From assembly GCF_030272615.1 (NCBI RefSeq), contig NC_081409.1, forward strand, positions 207,065,190-207,129,189: 64,000 bases of DNA. The letters are read 5' to 3'. The position numbers and the translations under genes were made by a program. The DNA comes from Cryptomeria japonica. Lineage: Eukaryota > Streptophyta > Pinopsida > Cupressales > Cupressaceae. This document shows, one piece after another, positions 1 to 11,639 of the stretch (position 1 is the stretch's first letter; each line of letters starts with the position of its first letter). A model generated the notes under the pieces. It saw nothing but the letters and a program-made list of their open reading frames with translations. It did no database searches and was not told where the DNA came from.

Positions 1-1981
1 GCATGAAGATACTTTGTATAATCTCCAGAAAACCATATTTTTTCTGCAACACGTACTTAGAAAAATTAATTTGCAAAGAAGAGCAGCGAGCACAAGTTCA
101 TTTACAGTTACAGATGAAGTAAGAAAACAGGGTTTCATCAATTGTTGGCTAAGGAAGCTGAATCCAACATTTTAGCAACCTTGCAATAACTTTTATTTTT
201 TCCACAAAAGGCAACTAAACAGAGGAAAAATGGGATGCAATTACCAGAAAAATCATAATGTTGAAACTCATCAACAACTACAGGAGAAAGAAAAAGAGAA
301 TGTGGTTCTTTACAAAATATTCCTCAAGGCAGTTTCAAATCATCTTATTAGCCTCAAGAAATGAAAGTGCAAAATCTAAACAAAGATAGAGATACCCAAC
401 AAATCTAAATTTTGAGTTCCAAAACCCACTAAAAATACCATAAATTGTGCAAAGAACAGAGAGTCATGGCTTATTATAAGCAGATCGATCTTACCTGTAG
501 CGGCCCGATGGTGAAAGCATAATACATCAAAGCCTCTGTTAAAGGAAGCTTCAGAAACCCTCATGATGGCGGGTGTGAGCAGTATGGCAGTAGGGTTTTG
601 CATTCTCATCAGTCTATAGCTTCCTCGAGAAGCTTGAGTGCAAATGAGATGTTTCATCTCTTTGCATTTAGGTTTTATTTTAGGGTTGTTTATGCTGTAA
701 GGAAAATGTTGACCATTTGTTTTTTGGTGGCATTTTATTTTTTTATGCAAAGTGTGAATTAGGTGTTCCGTGACCTTGTCTCTCCACATGTAAAGCCTGG
801 GCATTTTATGTGCCTTAGTGTTTTATAAGAAAAAGTTGTAAACAACTTTGCATATAACATGCCCTGTTGTTTTTTGACCATTATCATTATTTGCCTTGTC
901 ATTCAAATAAGAATTATTTCCTTTATTTTTGCATGAGAATTCATTGTACAACAAATGAATTGAGAGGTGTCATTATAAACCTTCAACTCATTTTGTTAAT
1001 CTTTAATGAAAATGAGGGCATATAGGATGGTTATGAGTAAGTTACCAACAAAAGGAGAAAATAGAGTGTTTTGTCATCACATTGTGGAGAGAATATAGGT
1101 TTCTTTGACTTCTTTGAGCATTTTTAGAGGAATTTATGGTTTGATTAAGTCACGTTGGACTTTTTAACCCTTTTGGAGCACTTTTGGATAAGATCTAGAG
1201 GCTAGATTCTATGGATATTTGTTGAATCCGACCCCAATCAGTTTCTGGTTCCTATCTTCTTGGATTTTTGGAGGGAGAGGATGGTTGGTCTATTTATTCA
1301 TTTTTGTAACTCATTTTGAGGAGTTCCTGATTATGCAGATTTGGACCTTAGTGACTTTTGACAGTCCTTTGTCCAATTTTTGACATATTTTGTAATTCAT
1401 ATGACTTGATATTTATAGAAGCTACCTTGGAGATAGATGGCAAAGTATTATTACCTTCTTATCATTTACAAAATTGTGTATGTCATGTGATTGATCAAGT
1501 TATTAGTGAAGTTTGAATGCCTTATAATTTTGTCTCACTTTCTTCATGGCTTTTCTGTGAAAGTGTTATGTGCAGGTTACATTTTGTGTCTGAATAAGTG
1601 ATGTGAGCTCAATTTCATGAGGTTTTCTTTCCTTGGTTGAGAAAATTTAATTCAGACCTTCTTGTGAAATACTTATGCACGTGCATGTTTGGAATGAGTC
1701 GTGTAAGTTCATTTCTGTCATCTTAGTATTCATGTGTCTATTTTTTTTGAGTATCATAACTTGCAGTTTGGTGTCACTTAGTCTTTTTATTTAATTAGCA
1801 ATAGTAGGTTTTACTTTCCAATTTATGCTTCTCCCTTTTCTTGGTAAGTTTAGTTGTGTAGGTGATAACCAGCTAGGAGCCGACCTTATTCAGAGGTTCA
1901 GTTCAATCGTAGGTGACCCACAACCTTGAATTGATCCCATGTTTCTCCATAAGGTTTTAGTTTTTCAAACTTTGCTGAGGG
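1..1981. other. No supportable gene; unassigned left flank
   Basis: This AT-rich stretch holds one minus-strand reading frame of 142 codons (376-804), with no recognisable domain or composition that looks coding. The rest is open only by chance. If element B still had a normal 5' LTR, it should occupy roughly 400-1986, yet I see no convincing match there to B's 3' LTR at 16272-17905. The last five bases before element A (1982-1986, TGCAT) are its target-site duplication. Confidence 0.5.
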
Positions 1982-1986
1982 TGCAT

Positions 1987-3118
1987 TTTTACTATTTACT
2001 AAGTTGTCATTAGTTTTATATCCAAAGTCATCCTATATACTCCAGTCGGTTAATACTACCGGTACATTCAGTTGGTAAGCACTAAAGCAGTCGTTTACAT
2101 AAGATAGAATTCATAGAGTCTAGTATACACCGAGTTGTCTACCGAGTAACACTCTATGTTTACCGAGCAGCAAAAATGATATACCGAGTGAACACACATC
2201 GAGTGAAAATGTGTTACCAGATTCATTGAACCTGGACACATGTGTGGAAACGTGTTACAAGATCGAGGAACAAAGAGCCGTTATCACATAGGAAATTGCA
2301 CCTTAAAGATTTTGTATGATCTTGAGGTCATCTATCCAATGAAATATTTTATGTAGTTATTCATTCGATGAATCTTGTTTGTAAGATCGATGCATGAACA
2401 AGATCACCGTCCTAAGAGATTTATTTATATGCAGAATGGTTTAAGGATCAGAGAGGAGAAAAAGAGTATGAGACATGTGTGATAGATAAGTTGAAAAGCA
2501 ATATCATGAGAAAGCACAATGTGTTATGACTGTCAGAAATATTCAGAGGTCACTGAGAAAGATTTCAGAGAAAAGTTAAGGGATAGAGTAAACAGAAGGG
2601 TTTACTGAGTTGATTTATCAATTACCGAGGTATGCTATGAGCAAGGTAATATTATATTGAGCACATAGAATCTGCTATAACATTTTAGATGTAAAGTTGC
2701 AGATATTTGTAAAGATTTTATTGTAATATTTTGAGTTGTAAGAGAAACCTTTAACAGGGTAAAAGACTCTAACAAAGTCTATAAATTGTAAAGCCTTTAA
2801 CCAAGTGCAACATTTAGTTTAAGTGTTGTAAAATCCTTTAGCAAGGTAGATCTAAAGATCTTGATACTACTAACAGGGTAAGCTATCAGAAATAGCTAAA
2901 CATGTAGCTCTAACCGAGCAACCTTTATTATTGCAGTAGTGAAGTTGTGGGTGCCATCCCCACCGCAGTTTTTCTCTCTAACCAAGAGTTTTTGTGTAAC
3001 CAAAATATAAGAGTTTTTGGTTTATGCTTAACAATAAAGTTATTGTTCAAGAAAGGATTTGAAGTATTGATTCACCCCTCCCCTCTCAGTACATTAGATT
3101 TCCATATTGGGCCTAACA
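1987..3118 (+). repeat. 5' LTR of element A
   Basis: It matches 10363-11527 along its length. It ends in TAACA just before the primer site. Its first bases are TTTTACT where the 3' LTR has TGTTACT, so the terminal TG is mutated. It lacks a segment of about 50 bp near the 3' end that the other LTR keeps, and carries a short extra stretch around 2518-2550. A TATA-like TATTTATAT lies at 2422-2430. Repeated short motifs such as CCGAG and TCGGTA run through it. Confidence 0.93.
2422..2430 (+). promoter_or_regulatory. TATA-like box in the 5' LTR of element A
   Basis: TATTTATAT lies about 690 bp before the LTR end, at the place where the copy in the 3' LTR (10796-10804) and those in element C (55101-55108 and 61965-61972) also have TATTTATA. 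The conserved position suggests the Pol II promoter of the family; the transcription start is not visible. Confidence 0.5.
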
Positions 3119-3120
3119 AT

Positions 3121-3132
3121 TGGTATCAGAGC
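3121..3132 (+). other. Primer binding site, element A
   Basis: TGGTATCAGAGC begins two bases after the LTR end. This is the standard complement of the 3' end of plant initiator Met-tRNA, used to prime minus-strand DNA synthesis. Confidence 0.93.
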
Positions 3133-3180
3133 TTTAATCTTGGAAAAGGGTTTAATAGCCTAAAGAAAAAGATCTTATCA

Positions 3181-4536
3181 ATGGAAGGCTACAAACAATC
3201 TCGGAGAATTGTGTATCTGCAAGAAGAGTTGGATCATGCTAATCAAGTGATTGCAGACATGCAAAGACAAATGCAAAAATCATTGACAGTCAGAAGAAGG
3301 TTGTCTAATGATCTACGGGACTCACAAGAGCTAGTGGAACAAATTGAGACATCATCTGAGAACAATATATCTGAAGAGACTGAAGAGATGATTGGAGAAT
3401 TGAAAGAAAAGAACAAATCACTGAATGAACAACTATAAGAAATGAAAAGAGAACATGAGCATTTCAGCACACAGATGACTAAAAATCTAGATGCATTGAG
3501 AACAACTGAGGATAAGATAAGAGATACAGAAAGAGAAAAACATCAACTTGAAGTATTAGTATCTAAAAAGAATGATGAAATCACAAGGATGACTGGAATA
3601 CATAGTAATCTGTCAGATCAATTGGGTTATGCACATCATGAAGAAAATCTAAAGGATAATGAGAATCAAGCATTGAAACTTGAATTATCAAGATTGACTG
3701 ATGAACTTGAAGCAGAGAAGAAAGCCAAGGAATCACTGATGAAAAGTTATGAAGCATCAAGGATGTTGGATGAGCAACTGAATATAAGAAGACACAACAA
3801 AGATGCAGGACTCGGTTACAGAGGAAAAGACTTTACTGAGAAGGGAATCCACACTGCTAAGAGAAGAGAATCATCAAAGCAAGCTAGAAACAAGAAACAC
3901 ATCAAAGGAAAGAAGCCTATTTGCAACTACTGTGGAAAACAAGGACATACTGCCAATTTGTGCCAAATCAGAAAAGGTAAGCAACCAAATGTCACTAGGT
4001 CTAATGGTTATTGTTACAATTGTAACAAATATGGTCACACATCTAATCAATGTAGGACAAAGTCTGTTAGCAATTATCAGAAGGCAAAATTTAAGGGGTT
4101 TTGCAAAAAATGCAATAGATATGGACATAGTACCGAGAAGTGTTTGTTTAAGCAGAAGAACTATATGTGGTCTGCACACCGAGCAAATACTGGAAGCTAC
4201 CGAACTCACACAGATCCTAACCGACAATATGCTATAGTACCATGGGATTACAATACAAGGATATGGTGTGAATGCTATGGAAGATATGGACATATAAGTG
4301 CCAACTGCTTTATAAGGTTTGGAATGAACAACCGAAGATCATGGAGAAATCTTGGTATGGCATGTTTTCATTGTCACAAAGTTGGACACTTGGCTGGAGA
4401 TTGTAGAGATCAACCTAGAGGAGATACTAAGGTAATAAGAAGAAAATTACAGATGATTTGGAAAAAGAAGGAAAATGGATCAACTAAAGAAGAAAGCACC
4501 TTACCTACCGAGTTAGGTTCATCTACTTGGAATTAA
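3181..4536 (+). pseudogene. Element A ORF1: coiled-coil, poly-CCHC gag-like protein
   Basis: The ATG at 3181 is 49 bases after the primer site and matches the start used in element C (55861). The first ~210 codons are rich in E, K, Q and L in heptad-like order, a long coiled coil. The second half carries a chain of CCHC zinc knuckles (CX2CX4HX4C), as in retroelement nucleocapsid proteins that bind RNA. One in-frame TAA (3436-3438) breaks it where C has a sense codon. The fourth knuckle has Tyr in place of its second Cys, so it probably no longer binds zinc well. No classical gag core domain is recognised. In an intact copy this would be the particle-forming, RNA-packaging protein. Confidence 0.85.
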
Positions 4537-5075
4537 TTGGTAAAGGTATGAAGGGACTGCATTCTCTCAAAGTTAGATCTTAACAGTTCCTATTTTATCA
4601 TGTACTTAATTCCAAAATCGGTATAGCTAAGATGCATTAGCAAGTTTGAAATTTTACCAAGTCTTTTGGAACACTAGTCAAGTCGGTAAATACAGGAAGC
4701 CTGTCTAGTCGGTAAATATAGGAAGTCTGGCTACTCGGTAAATGCATAAAAAGTTAGTGGAACCGAGTGCATTTAATTTTTTTTTGACCTAACCGCACGG
4801 AGCCTGATAAGGTAAAATTGTGTACTTAAAGCACTTTGTGCGGTCATTTCACAATTACCAAGTTTTCAGAGAGCAGAGCTAAGCGATTCAAAGGCGATCA
4901 AACACCTCCCGAGCGAATTTCAAGGTATTTACCCATTGATCTCAAGCATTTCTAAGAGCTAGCTAACCGAGAAATATCAGTGTGATTATCTATTTAATAT
5001 TTACTAAGTGAAAGCGTTTCTTGGTTAAGTTTCAAACCCTAAGTCTTTTTCGTTAGTAGATATCCTGAGTTTGTA
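4537..5075 (+). promoter_or_regulatory. Conserved spacer between ORF1 and ORF2, element A
   Basis: There is no ORF here. Blocks are shared with the equivalent spacer of element C (57214-57763), including GCATTTAAT, GACCTAAC, GCACGGAGC and, near 4923, CAAGGTATTTA. The last motif also occurs in the spacer of element E (about 42573) and reads like a 5' splice site (AAG/GTATTT). It may serve separate expression of ORF2 by splicing or an internal start; this is inference. Confidence 0.45.
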
Positions 5076-8000
5076 ATGGCTACAAAGATTTAGAAACCCA
5101 CTGTTGTTGAAACCATTGAGAAGCCCTCATTGAAATATTCCCTACCTCCCAAAGTAGCATCTGAACCAGATGATAAAATGACATTTTCACTCATTCTAGA
5201 TAGGGTTCTGCTAGTTGAGGATATTAGATTTTTCACCAAATGTCGTGTTGAGGAACTAGGTCATGTTGAGATCAATGACACATATGATGAATTGTGTACC
5301 GATGGAAAACTAGATAACAAGTTTGAACACATTAAAGTCAAGGGATTGACCGAAGCCCTAACCTATCCCCGTGTCTTCAAACCCCAATGGGTCAAGTTTG
5401 TTATGAGCAGAGTTCATGATGACTTCATGTGGTTAGAGGAGCAACCATTCAAAATCACCAAGGAAATCACTCACTTGATAACCAAATACCCTATTTATGA
5501 CCATGCCCGAGCTCAGAAAATGATTTCACAGAAGGAATTGATCACTTTAATCGGAGTTGAATCCGATTACAGAGGTCTAAAACTGAATAATGTCACAGAT
5601 GCAGAGCTGAAGTTTGCCATTAGAGTAATAGGTTATTGTTTCTTTCAATCTGCAAGGGAAAACAGTGTACCATGTGCAGCTGTTGATTTAGCATATAAAA
5701 TTGTGAAGAAGGGAATGAAGATTGATCTTTGTGAATTGTTGTTGAAGAATCTATTTGAAAATCTAATTACCATAAGGAAGCTGAAGAAGAACAACTCAGC
5801 TAACACACTGAAGTTTGGATCACTCTTGGTATGCATGTTTTTCTATTTTCAGAAATTCTTTCCATCTGTTGGTAATGTAGTTTGGGAGCTACACCGACCA
5901 ATCACCCATCAAATCAATGACTTCATCAAATAGCTAGGTGATAACTTCAATGAAATTATGGATGATTATTTTAGCAAGTTTCAAGAAAAGATGTATAACA
6001 GGTATAGGATTCCACCTCAGTTAGTGGAAAAATACAAGGATGATATATGCTTTGAAGTAGACATTGACTACTGCTATGTCAATGCGGTGGAACTGAGAAC
6101 TCAATCTTTGCCACCTATGGGTTATGAGATTGATTTTGAAATTTCACAACAGTAGATAGATTCCTTTCTTGCACTTCCAAGGCATGCTATAGAAATCAGG
6201 TATGGAACCTATGAAGAGGTTAAAGAAAAAGTTAAGATGAGCATTGTAGTACCTAAGGCTACAAGGAAAGCAACTAAAATGATTAAAGTGTTAACTGAGA
6301 AATTTGGAGAAGGTTCTTCCTCCACTCCTGTCAAGAGTGAACAACTTGCAATTGAGGAAGAATTTGAAGCTCATGAAGCTGCTATTACTTTGAGCACCGA
6401 GTTGCCAAAAGGCAAAATTTTGAAAAGGAAGAAACAGGACTCATTACAAGTATCACCGACTACTCCAGCAAAGTGACCTAATACTAGATCATCTGCAGTG
6501 TCACCGAGTAAGAAGGAGAAAAATGTCGCAATGCCTAAGGTCACAAGGACTTATAAGAAAATGCCTCAGAGACTCATTTTGAGCAAAGAGTCAAGTGACA
6601 TAGAGTCTGAAGATGCAAGCAAATTTCAGATTGTTAAGAGTCAAAAGGAAGATGTACATAGCGTTGATAATTTCTGTGCTAACCTGAAACAATATGGTGG
6701 ATTTGGAGCTTTTAGATATGTGAAATATGATTCCAAAAATGAAGATGAAAAGTGACAAATAGAAGAAGCAGTAGTATGTACACTACTTAAATTCCGAATA
6801 GTCCCATTGGAAGTGACTAATTTCCTTCCTAAAACATTGTATTCTCATATTGACACCAGGTGGCAATATGCTATGGACTCGGAGAAACAGGTTAGAGAAA
6901 GAGTTTTGGTACATCTCTTTCCAGACATGTCGGTAGATGACATTAAAGAATATTTAAAGACCTCATAGAAAAACTTTCAAGTAAAGCGGAGAGCATTAAA
7001 AATGATGAACGGTCTTTATCTTGAAGTCGAGAATGAAACTAAGGAAAAATGGCAAGAAACATTTTGACTCAAGAATGATGAACCTTATGCTAAACCTCAA
7101 AGTGAAGTTGAAATAGTTGACATCACCGAACAAGATCCTGCTAAAACCATTCAATTAGATGAGGATGTCATGGCTTCTGAGGATCAGGGACAAGAAATGA
7201 TAGAAGGCAATGCCTATGCCAAATTGGTATCCAGTGAATTAGTTTTGGAACAAGTCGAGTCATATCCTCTGGTCACTCAACAAGTCCCAACCAAGCATCC
7301 TAAGGATATTGATCAAGGGAAAGGGGGTCAAAAGTCTACCAAAGGAGAATCTACTTCTCAGACCACTGGGGAACAAACTTCTCAAGCACCTGCAAGCACA
7401 GAAACTGTTGCCACCGAGACCCCAAGCACAGAAGCACCGAAGGACACAACAGAGGCTATAGGAACTGTCAAAAGTGTTGCCTCTACTGAGCAACCTACCA
7501 AAGGTAAACAAGCCTCCCAAGCCATTGTACTAGTTCAACCGGTGAAAGCCTCCTCCTCTAAAGAAAAGAAAATGAAAAGGCATAGTTCCAAGATAGATTT
7601 GTCAAAACCAATTGTGTTGCCAAATGTTGACATTTCTAAACTGAAAGGGCAAGCACTCATTGAATTCAGAGAGCTATGCAAAGCCAAAGCTGAACAGGAA
7701 AGACAGATGGCTATTCAGAAAAAGAATCGTGTACTTCAGAAGGTTAAGGCATTATTGTCAGACATGCTACCTGAAGCTACTGTGAATAAAGATGCTGCCA
7801 TCCATATGCAACTGGATGAACTCCTCACTCAATTAGAAGCATCAGGAGTAGATGCATCCAAATACCTCAGCAAGTTGAAGGATAAAGAGCTAACTGCAAA
7901 AATGATTGAAGAGGTACATAAAGCGATTGCTATTGGTAAAGTCAAACTAGTCAAATTTATTGCTGAGTTGTCCCCTCAACTTAAGCATATTCTTTATTTG

Positions 8001-9987
8001 TTTGAAAAGCTCTGTAAATTCTCTTTATTCATTAAGGATATCAAAAATAAAACCAAAGTCATTGAACAAGAGATCACCAATCTTTCCAATACATTGACTA
8101 CCGAGCCAAATTCCTGATAGTTCTGATACTTAATATAAGTACAGATCCAATAGCCAACAAGATGAGAGGGGGGGGGGGTGAATCATACAAACTTAATCAT
8201 CCATAAAACATCAGATTCAACCTCGGTAACATATATATCAGTCATATAACCAAAAACTGTCAAACATGCAAACTCAAAAGCATATGAACAATATAAACAT
8301 CATAACACCAGATTTAACGTGGAAACCCAAATAGGGAAAAACCACTGTGGGATTTTGGACCGACTAAGAAATATACTCTTCTAGAGTATGCTTGGTTAAA
8401 AGCAAATCCTATTAAAGATTACAAACACATTGCTAGATGTGACCCCGTTAAGGGATTTCCCTAAGATCTGTTAGGATCTTCACTTTGTTAGAAGTGACCT
8501 TGTCAAAGGATTTCAAAACACTCAATTAGAATGTCACCTTGCTAGAGGATTTACATCTAAGACTGTTAAGTCCACTCGGTTAAGAGATTTTCTGTCACTT
8601 TCACAAAATAACAGTAATAAAAATCTATCTACAACTTCACATCTAAAATGCTAAAGCAGATTCCTATTTGTTCAATACAATCTAGACATAGAACTAATCT
8701 TGTCTATCTGCTAGGCATCAATACTCTGTTATTCTAACAGGTCTTCAAGCTTCTGTGCTCGGTAATCACTATGTAGCATCCCTGTGCATACACCTACCCA
8801 CATTCATTATTTATCAACAATTTCCTATTTATAAACAATCTTCTAACCGCTTAATCTCCTTGATCACATTTCCCATGATCAATCATAGCCATCAGATCTT
8901 CAATCTTGTCTAGGTTCAATGTATCTTTTGATCTGAAAACATTTTACCCCACCTTGGAACTTGCATATTCACCTTGGAACTTGTGTTAGGGTAATGCAGT
9001 TCAATCTAAGCTATTGATCTTCATGCCGACTTTCCATTGCCTTAGATTCGTTAACAAACTTCTTCCATGGCTTACCAATCATTGATCCACTCTACCTCAT
9101 CAGCTTCTTTCATTAAATATCACATGTAAACATTTAATGCATTCTGTTATAGCTCGGTTGTAACTCGGTGAATACTAAACTTCACTCGGTAGACATTCTA
9201 CCTTCATTAACTGACAATGATAACCTTAGGGTTTACCGACTAGGTTCTTTAGGGTTTACTGACTAGGTTCTTTGCCTGATAACATAGTATAGCATTAACC
9301 TTTACATTTTACAACATATGTATGATGTTAAAAAAATCTAAAACATCAAGATCTCATCATTATCTGACTCGGTAGTAGTTGCCCATTGAATAACTTATCC
9401 CCTTATTCATCATATTCTTTCCTGTGTCTTTACCGACTTCTTTATAATCTTCATATCATACTTCTTAAGATATGGCAACATCATACTGAATTAGAAAATC
9501 AATTTCTTGACATCGATGACATAATAATAATATCAAGATAGTAAAACATCTTTAATCAGTTATGTCCATAATCATCAACAACCTTCTCAATGTCCTTATT
9601 GAAATGTCAACAATCTTTCATTGTCTGTAATAATGTAATATTGCCAACAATTCCATTCAGAAATTCTACACCAAATTGCAAACTCTTATGGCTTAATAGT
9701 TGGAACTTTGAAATGAAGAGCACAAGATCAGGATGGATATAATGACTCTTCAGACATTATTCATTCCTCATCTTTCATTTGTTCAAGAGCAGATCAATCG
9801 AGCCACTCATTTATCCACTCAACCAGAGGGAAGAACACTATATGGTCTGATCTCACTCCTAGCTGACATTATAGCTCATAATTCACTCATGGATAGTGTC
9901 AAGGATGCCCTCTCTACTGCTCTCACTGATGCAAGGACAAAGTATAAATCCATTTTTGACCAGTTGCCTCCACCGAATGGTAACTAG
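5076..9987 (+). pseudogene. Element A ORF2: long conserved protein of unknown function, interrupted
   Basis: It starts at ATG 5076 (MATKI, matching MAPKI in element C) and ends at TAG 9985-9987 (PPPNGN, against PPPDGN in C). The N-terminal ~370 residues are the best conserved part, with motifs such as SRVHDDFMWLEEQPF, KFAIRVIGYCFFQSARE and KFGSLLVCMFFYFQ. A Lys/Ser/Thr/Glu-rich middle follows, then a helical C-terminal part. Several nonsense codons occur (near 5091, 5931, 6153, 6474 and 6753), and a reverse solo LTR splits it at 8115-9649. No pol motif is visible (no YxDD, DSG or DDE). Position and size fit the downstream envelope-like ORF of sireviruses, but I cannot prove that; membrane segments are not obvious. 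Confidence 0.7.
8115..9649 (-). repeat. Reverse-oriented solo LTR inside ORF2 of element A
   Basis: The segment begins TGATAG and ends CCAACA on the plus strand and is bounded by a perfect ATTCC duplication (8110-8114 and 9650-9654). Read on the minus strand it starts TGTTGGCAAT and near its end has the TGATTCACCCCC-type stretch also seen at the LTR ends of A, C and E. It also contains the GGTTTTTCCCTATTTGGGTTT-like block of E's LTR. Only an LTR is present, so internal DNA was lost by LTR-LTR recombination. Flanking ORF2 sequence rejoins cleanly when compared with element C. Confidence 0.85.
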
Positions 9988-10362
9988 TTTTGATATTTGT
10001 CAAAAAGGGGGAGAATAGTATCAAAGTATCAAAGGGGGAGTGTAGTATACAGGGGGAGTATACCGAGCAGAATAGAGTATCCAAATGAAATGCACAGTTG
10101 ATTTTGACAGGGGAGTAGTAAACACCGAGCAGTGATCAAAGAGCAAAGAACAAGTGCAGTAAACATAGAACATTGATCACCGAGCATGCAAAATCAGAAT
10201 TATGTACAGTATATTGATAAGGGGAGTATATTTGAGTATACTATTTATTAACTATTGTATATACTATCAGTTTAGTCAAATTTTGTAAGTATATAGATTT
10301 TGAGTTATGACTTTGAAAGGAGTTTTGTCAAACATTTCAAAACTAATGTCAAAAGGGGAGAT
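9988..10362 (+). promoter_or_regulatory. Polypurine tract zone of element A
   Basis: After ORF2 the DNA repeats purine tracts with a GGGGAG core: near 10003, 10034, 10050, 10111 and 10199, and the final tract AAAAGGGGAGAT at 10351-10362 abutting the 3' LTR. The last is the expected plus-strand primer. Multiple tracts are a feature I recall for sireviruses. Confidence 0.75.
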
Positions 10363-11527
10363 TGTTACTATTTACTAAGTTGTCATTAGTTTTATATCCA
10401 AAGTCATCCTATATACTCCAGTCGGTTAATACTACCAGAACATTCAGTCAGTAAGCACTAAAGCAGTCGGTTACAGAAGATAGAAGTCACAGAGTCTAGT
10501 ATACACCGAGCTATCTACCGAGTAACACTCTATGTTTACTAAGCAACAAAAATGATATACCGAGTGAACACACACCGAGTGAAAATGTGTTACCAGATTC
10601 ATTGAACTTGGACACGTGTGGAAATGTGTTACAAGATCGAGGAACAAAGAACCGTTATCACATAGGAAATTGCACCTTAAAGATTTTATATGATCTTGAG
10701 GTCATCTCTCCAATGAAATGTTTTGTATAGTTATTTATTCGATGAATCTTGTTTGTAGGATCGATGCATGAACAAGATCACTGTCCTAAGAGATCTATTT
10801 ATATGCATAATGATTTAAGGATCAGAGAGGAGAAAAAGAGTATGAGACATGTGTGATAGATAAGTTGAAAAGCAATATCATGAGAAAGCACAGAGGTCAC
10901 CGAGAAAGATTTCAGAGAACAGTTAAGGGACAGAGTAAACATAAGGGTTTATCGAGTTGATTTATCAATTATCGAGGTATGCTATGAGCAAGGTAATATT
11001 ATATTGAGCACATAGAATCTGCTATAACATTTTAGATGTAAAGTTGTAGATATTTGTAAAGATTTTATTGTAATATTTTGAGTTGCAAGAGAAACCTTTA
11101 ACAGGGTAAAAGACTCTAATAAAGTCTATAAATTGTAAAGCCTTTAACCAGGTGCAACATTTAGTTTAAGTGTTGTAAAATCCTTTAGCAAGGTAGATAT
11201 AAAGATTTTGATACTCCTAATAGGGTAAGCCATCAGAAATAGCTAAACATGTAGCTCTAACCGAGCAACCTTTATTATTGCAGTAGTGAAGTTGTGGGTG
11301 CCATCCCCACCGCAATTTTCTCTCTAACCAAGAGTTTCTACGTAACCAAAATATATGTGTTATGGAGTGAATCATGTATGATTGTTATTTATTTGTTTGA
11401 GCATTATATTATGTTACAACAATTTTTGGCTTATGCTTAATAGTAAAGTTATTATTCAAGAAAGGATTTGAAGTACTGATTCACCCCTCCCCTCTTAGTA
11501 CATTAGCTTTCCATATTGGGCCTAACA
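10363..11527 (+). repeat. 3' LTR of element A
   Basis: It begins TGTTACT, ends CCTAACA, and is followed by the TGCAT duplication. It is 33 bp longer than the 5' copy, mainly because it keeps a segment around 11357-11420 that the 5' LTR has lost. A TATTTATAT box lies at 10796-10804. Confidence 0.93.
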
Positions 11528-11532
11528 TGCAT

Positions 11533-11601
11533 TTCTAGGAGATAAAAAAGATATCTAGACAAGGTAGCACAAACCAGTGAGAGACAATTCACTCTACATC
11601 A
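11533..11601 (+). repeat. Residual 3' end of element B's 5' LTR
   Basis: The block ending in TCACTCTACATCA matches the end of the 3' LTR at 17845-17905. The upstream remainder of a ~1.6 kb LTR is not recognisable on the other side of element A (before 1982). Confidence 0.75.
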
Positions 11602-11604
11602 TAT

Positions 11605-11617
11605 TGGTATCAGAGCC
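11605..11617 (+). other. Primer binding site, element B
   Basis: TGGTATCAGAGCC three bases after the LTR end is the initiator Met-tRNA complement. Confidence 0.9.
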
Positions 11618-11639
11618 AATTGATTGAACAAAGTGGTGT

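Larger units (their letters stand above)
1987..11527 (+). mobile_element. Element A: complete non-autonomous LTR retrotransposon (gag-like ORF1 + ORF2, no pol)
   Basis: Two matching LTRs (1987-3118 and 10363-11527) enclose a primer site, two long ORFs and a purine tract. The insertion is flanked by the perfect 5-bp duplication TGCAT (1982-1986 and 11528-11532), which fixes both ends. The internal region has no protease, integrase, RT or RNase H, so it could not move alone. A reverse solo LTR (8115-9649) interrupts ORF2. The layout resembles sireviruses of the Ty1/copia group: Met-tRNA primer site, AGGGG-rich tracts before TGTT, and coiled-coil zinc-knuckle gag. Element C at 54648-62662 is a close relative. 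Confidence 0.93.

Noticed and set aside
376-804. 142-codon minus-strand open frame in the left flank
   Set aside because: No domain, no homologous copy elsewhere in the window, and composition like surrounding DNA; kept only as unassigned sequence.
3121-3132. TGGTATCAGAGC and its copies as tRNA gene pieces
   Set aside because: They lie two or three bases after LTR ends and are primer binding sites; no tRNA body is present.
3803-4293. Alternative frames over the zinc knuckles of elements A and C (also 56483-57015)
   Set aside because: Shadows of ORF1 in other frames; Cys/His spacing is meaningful only in the ORF1 frame.
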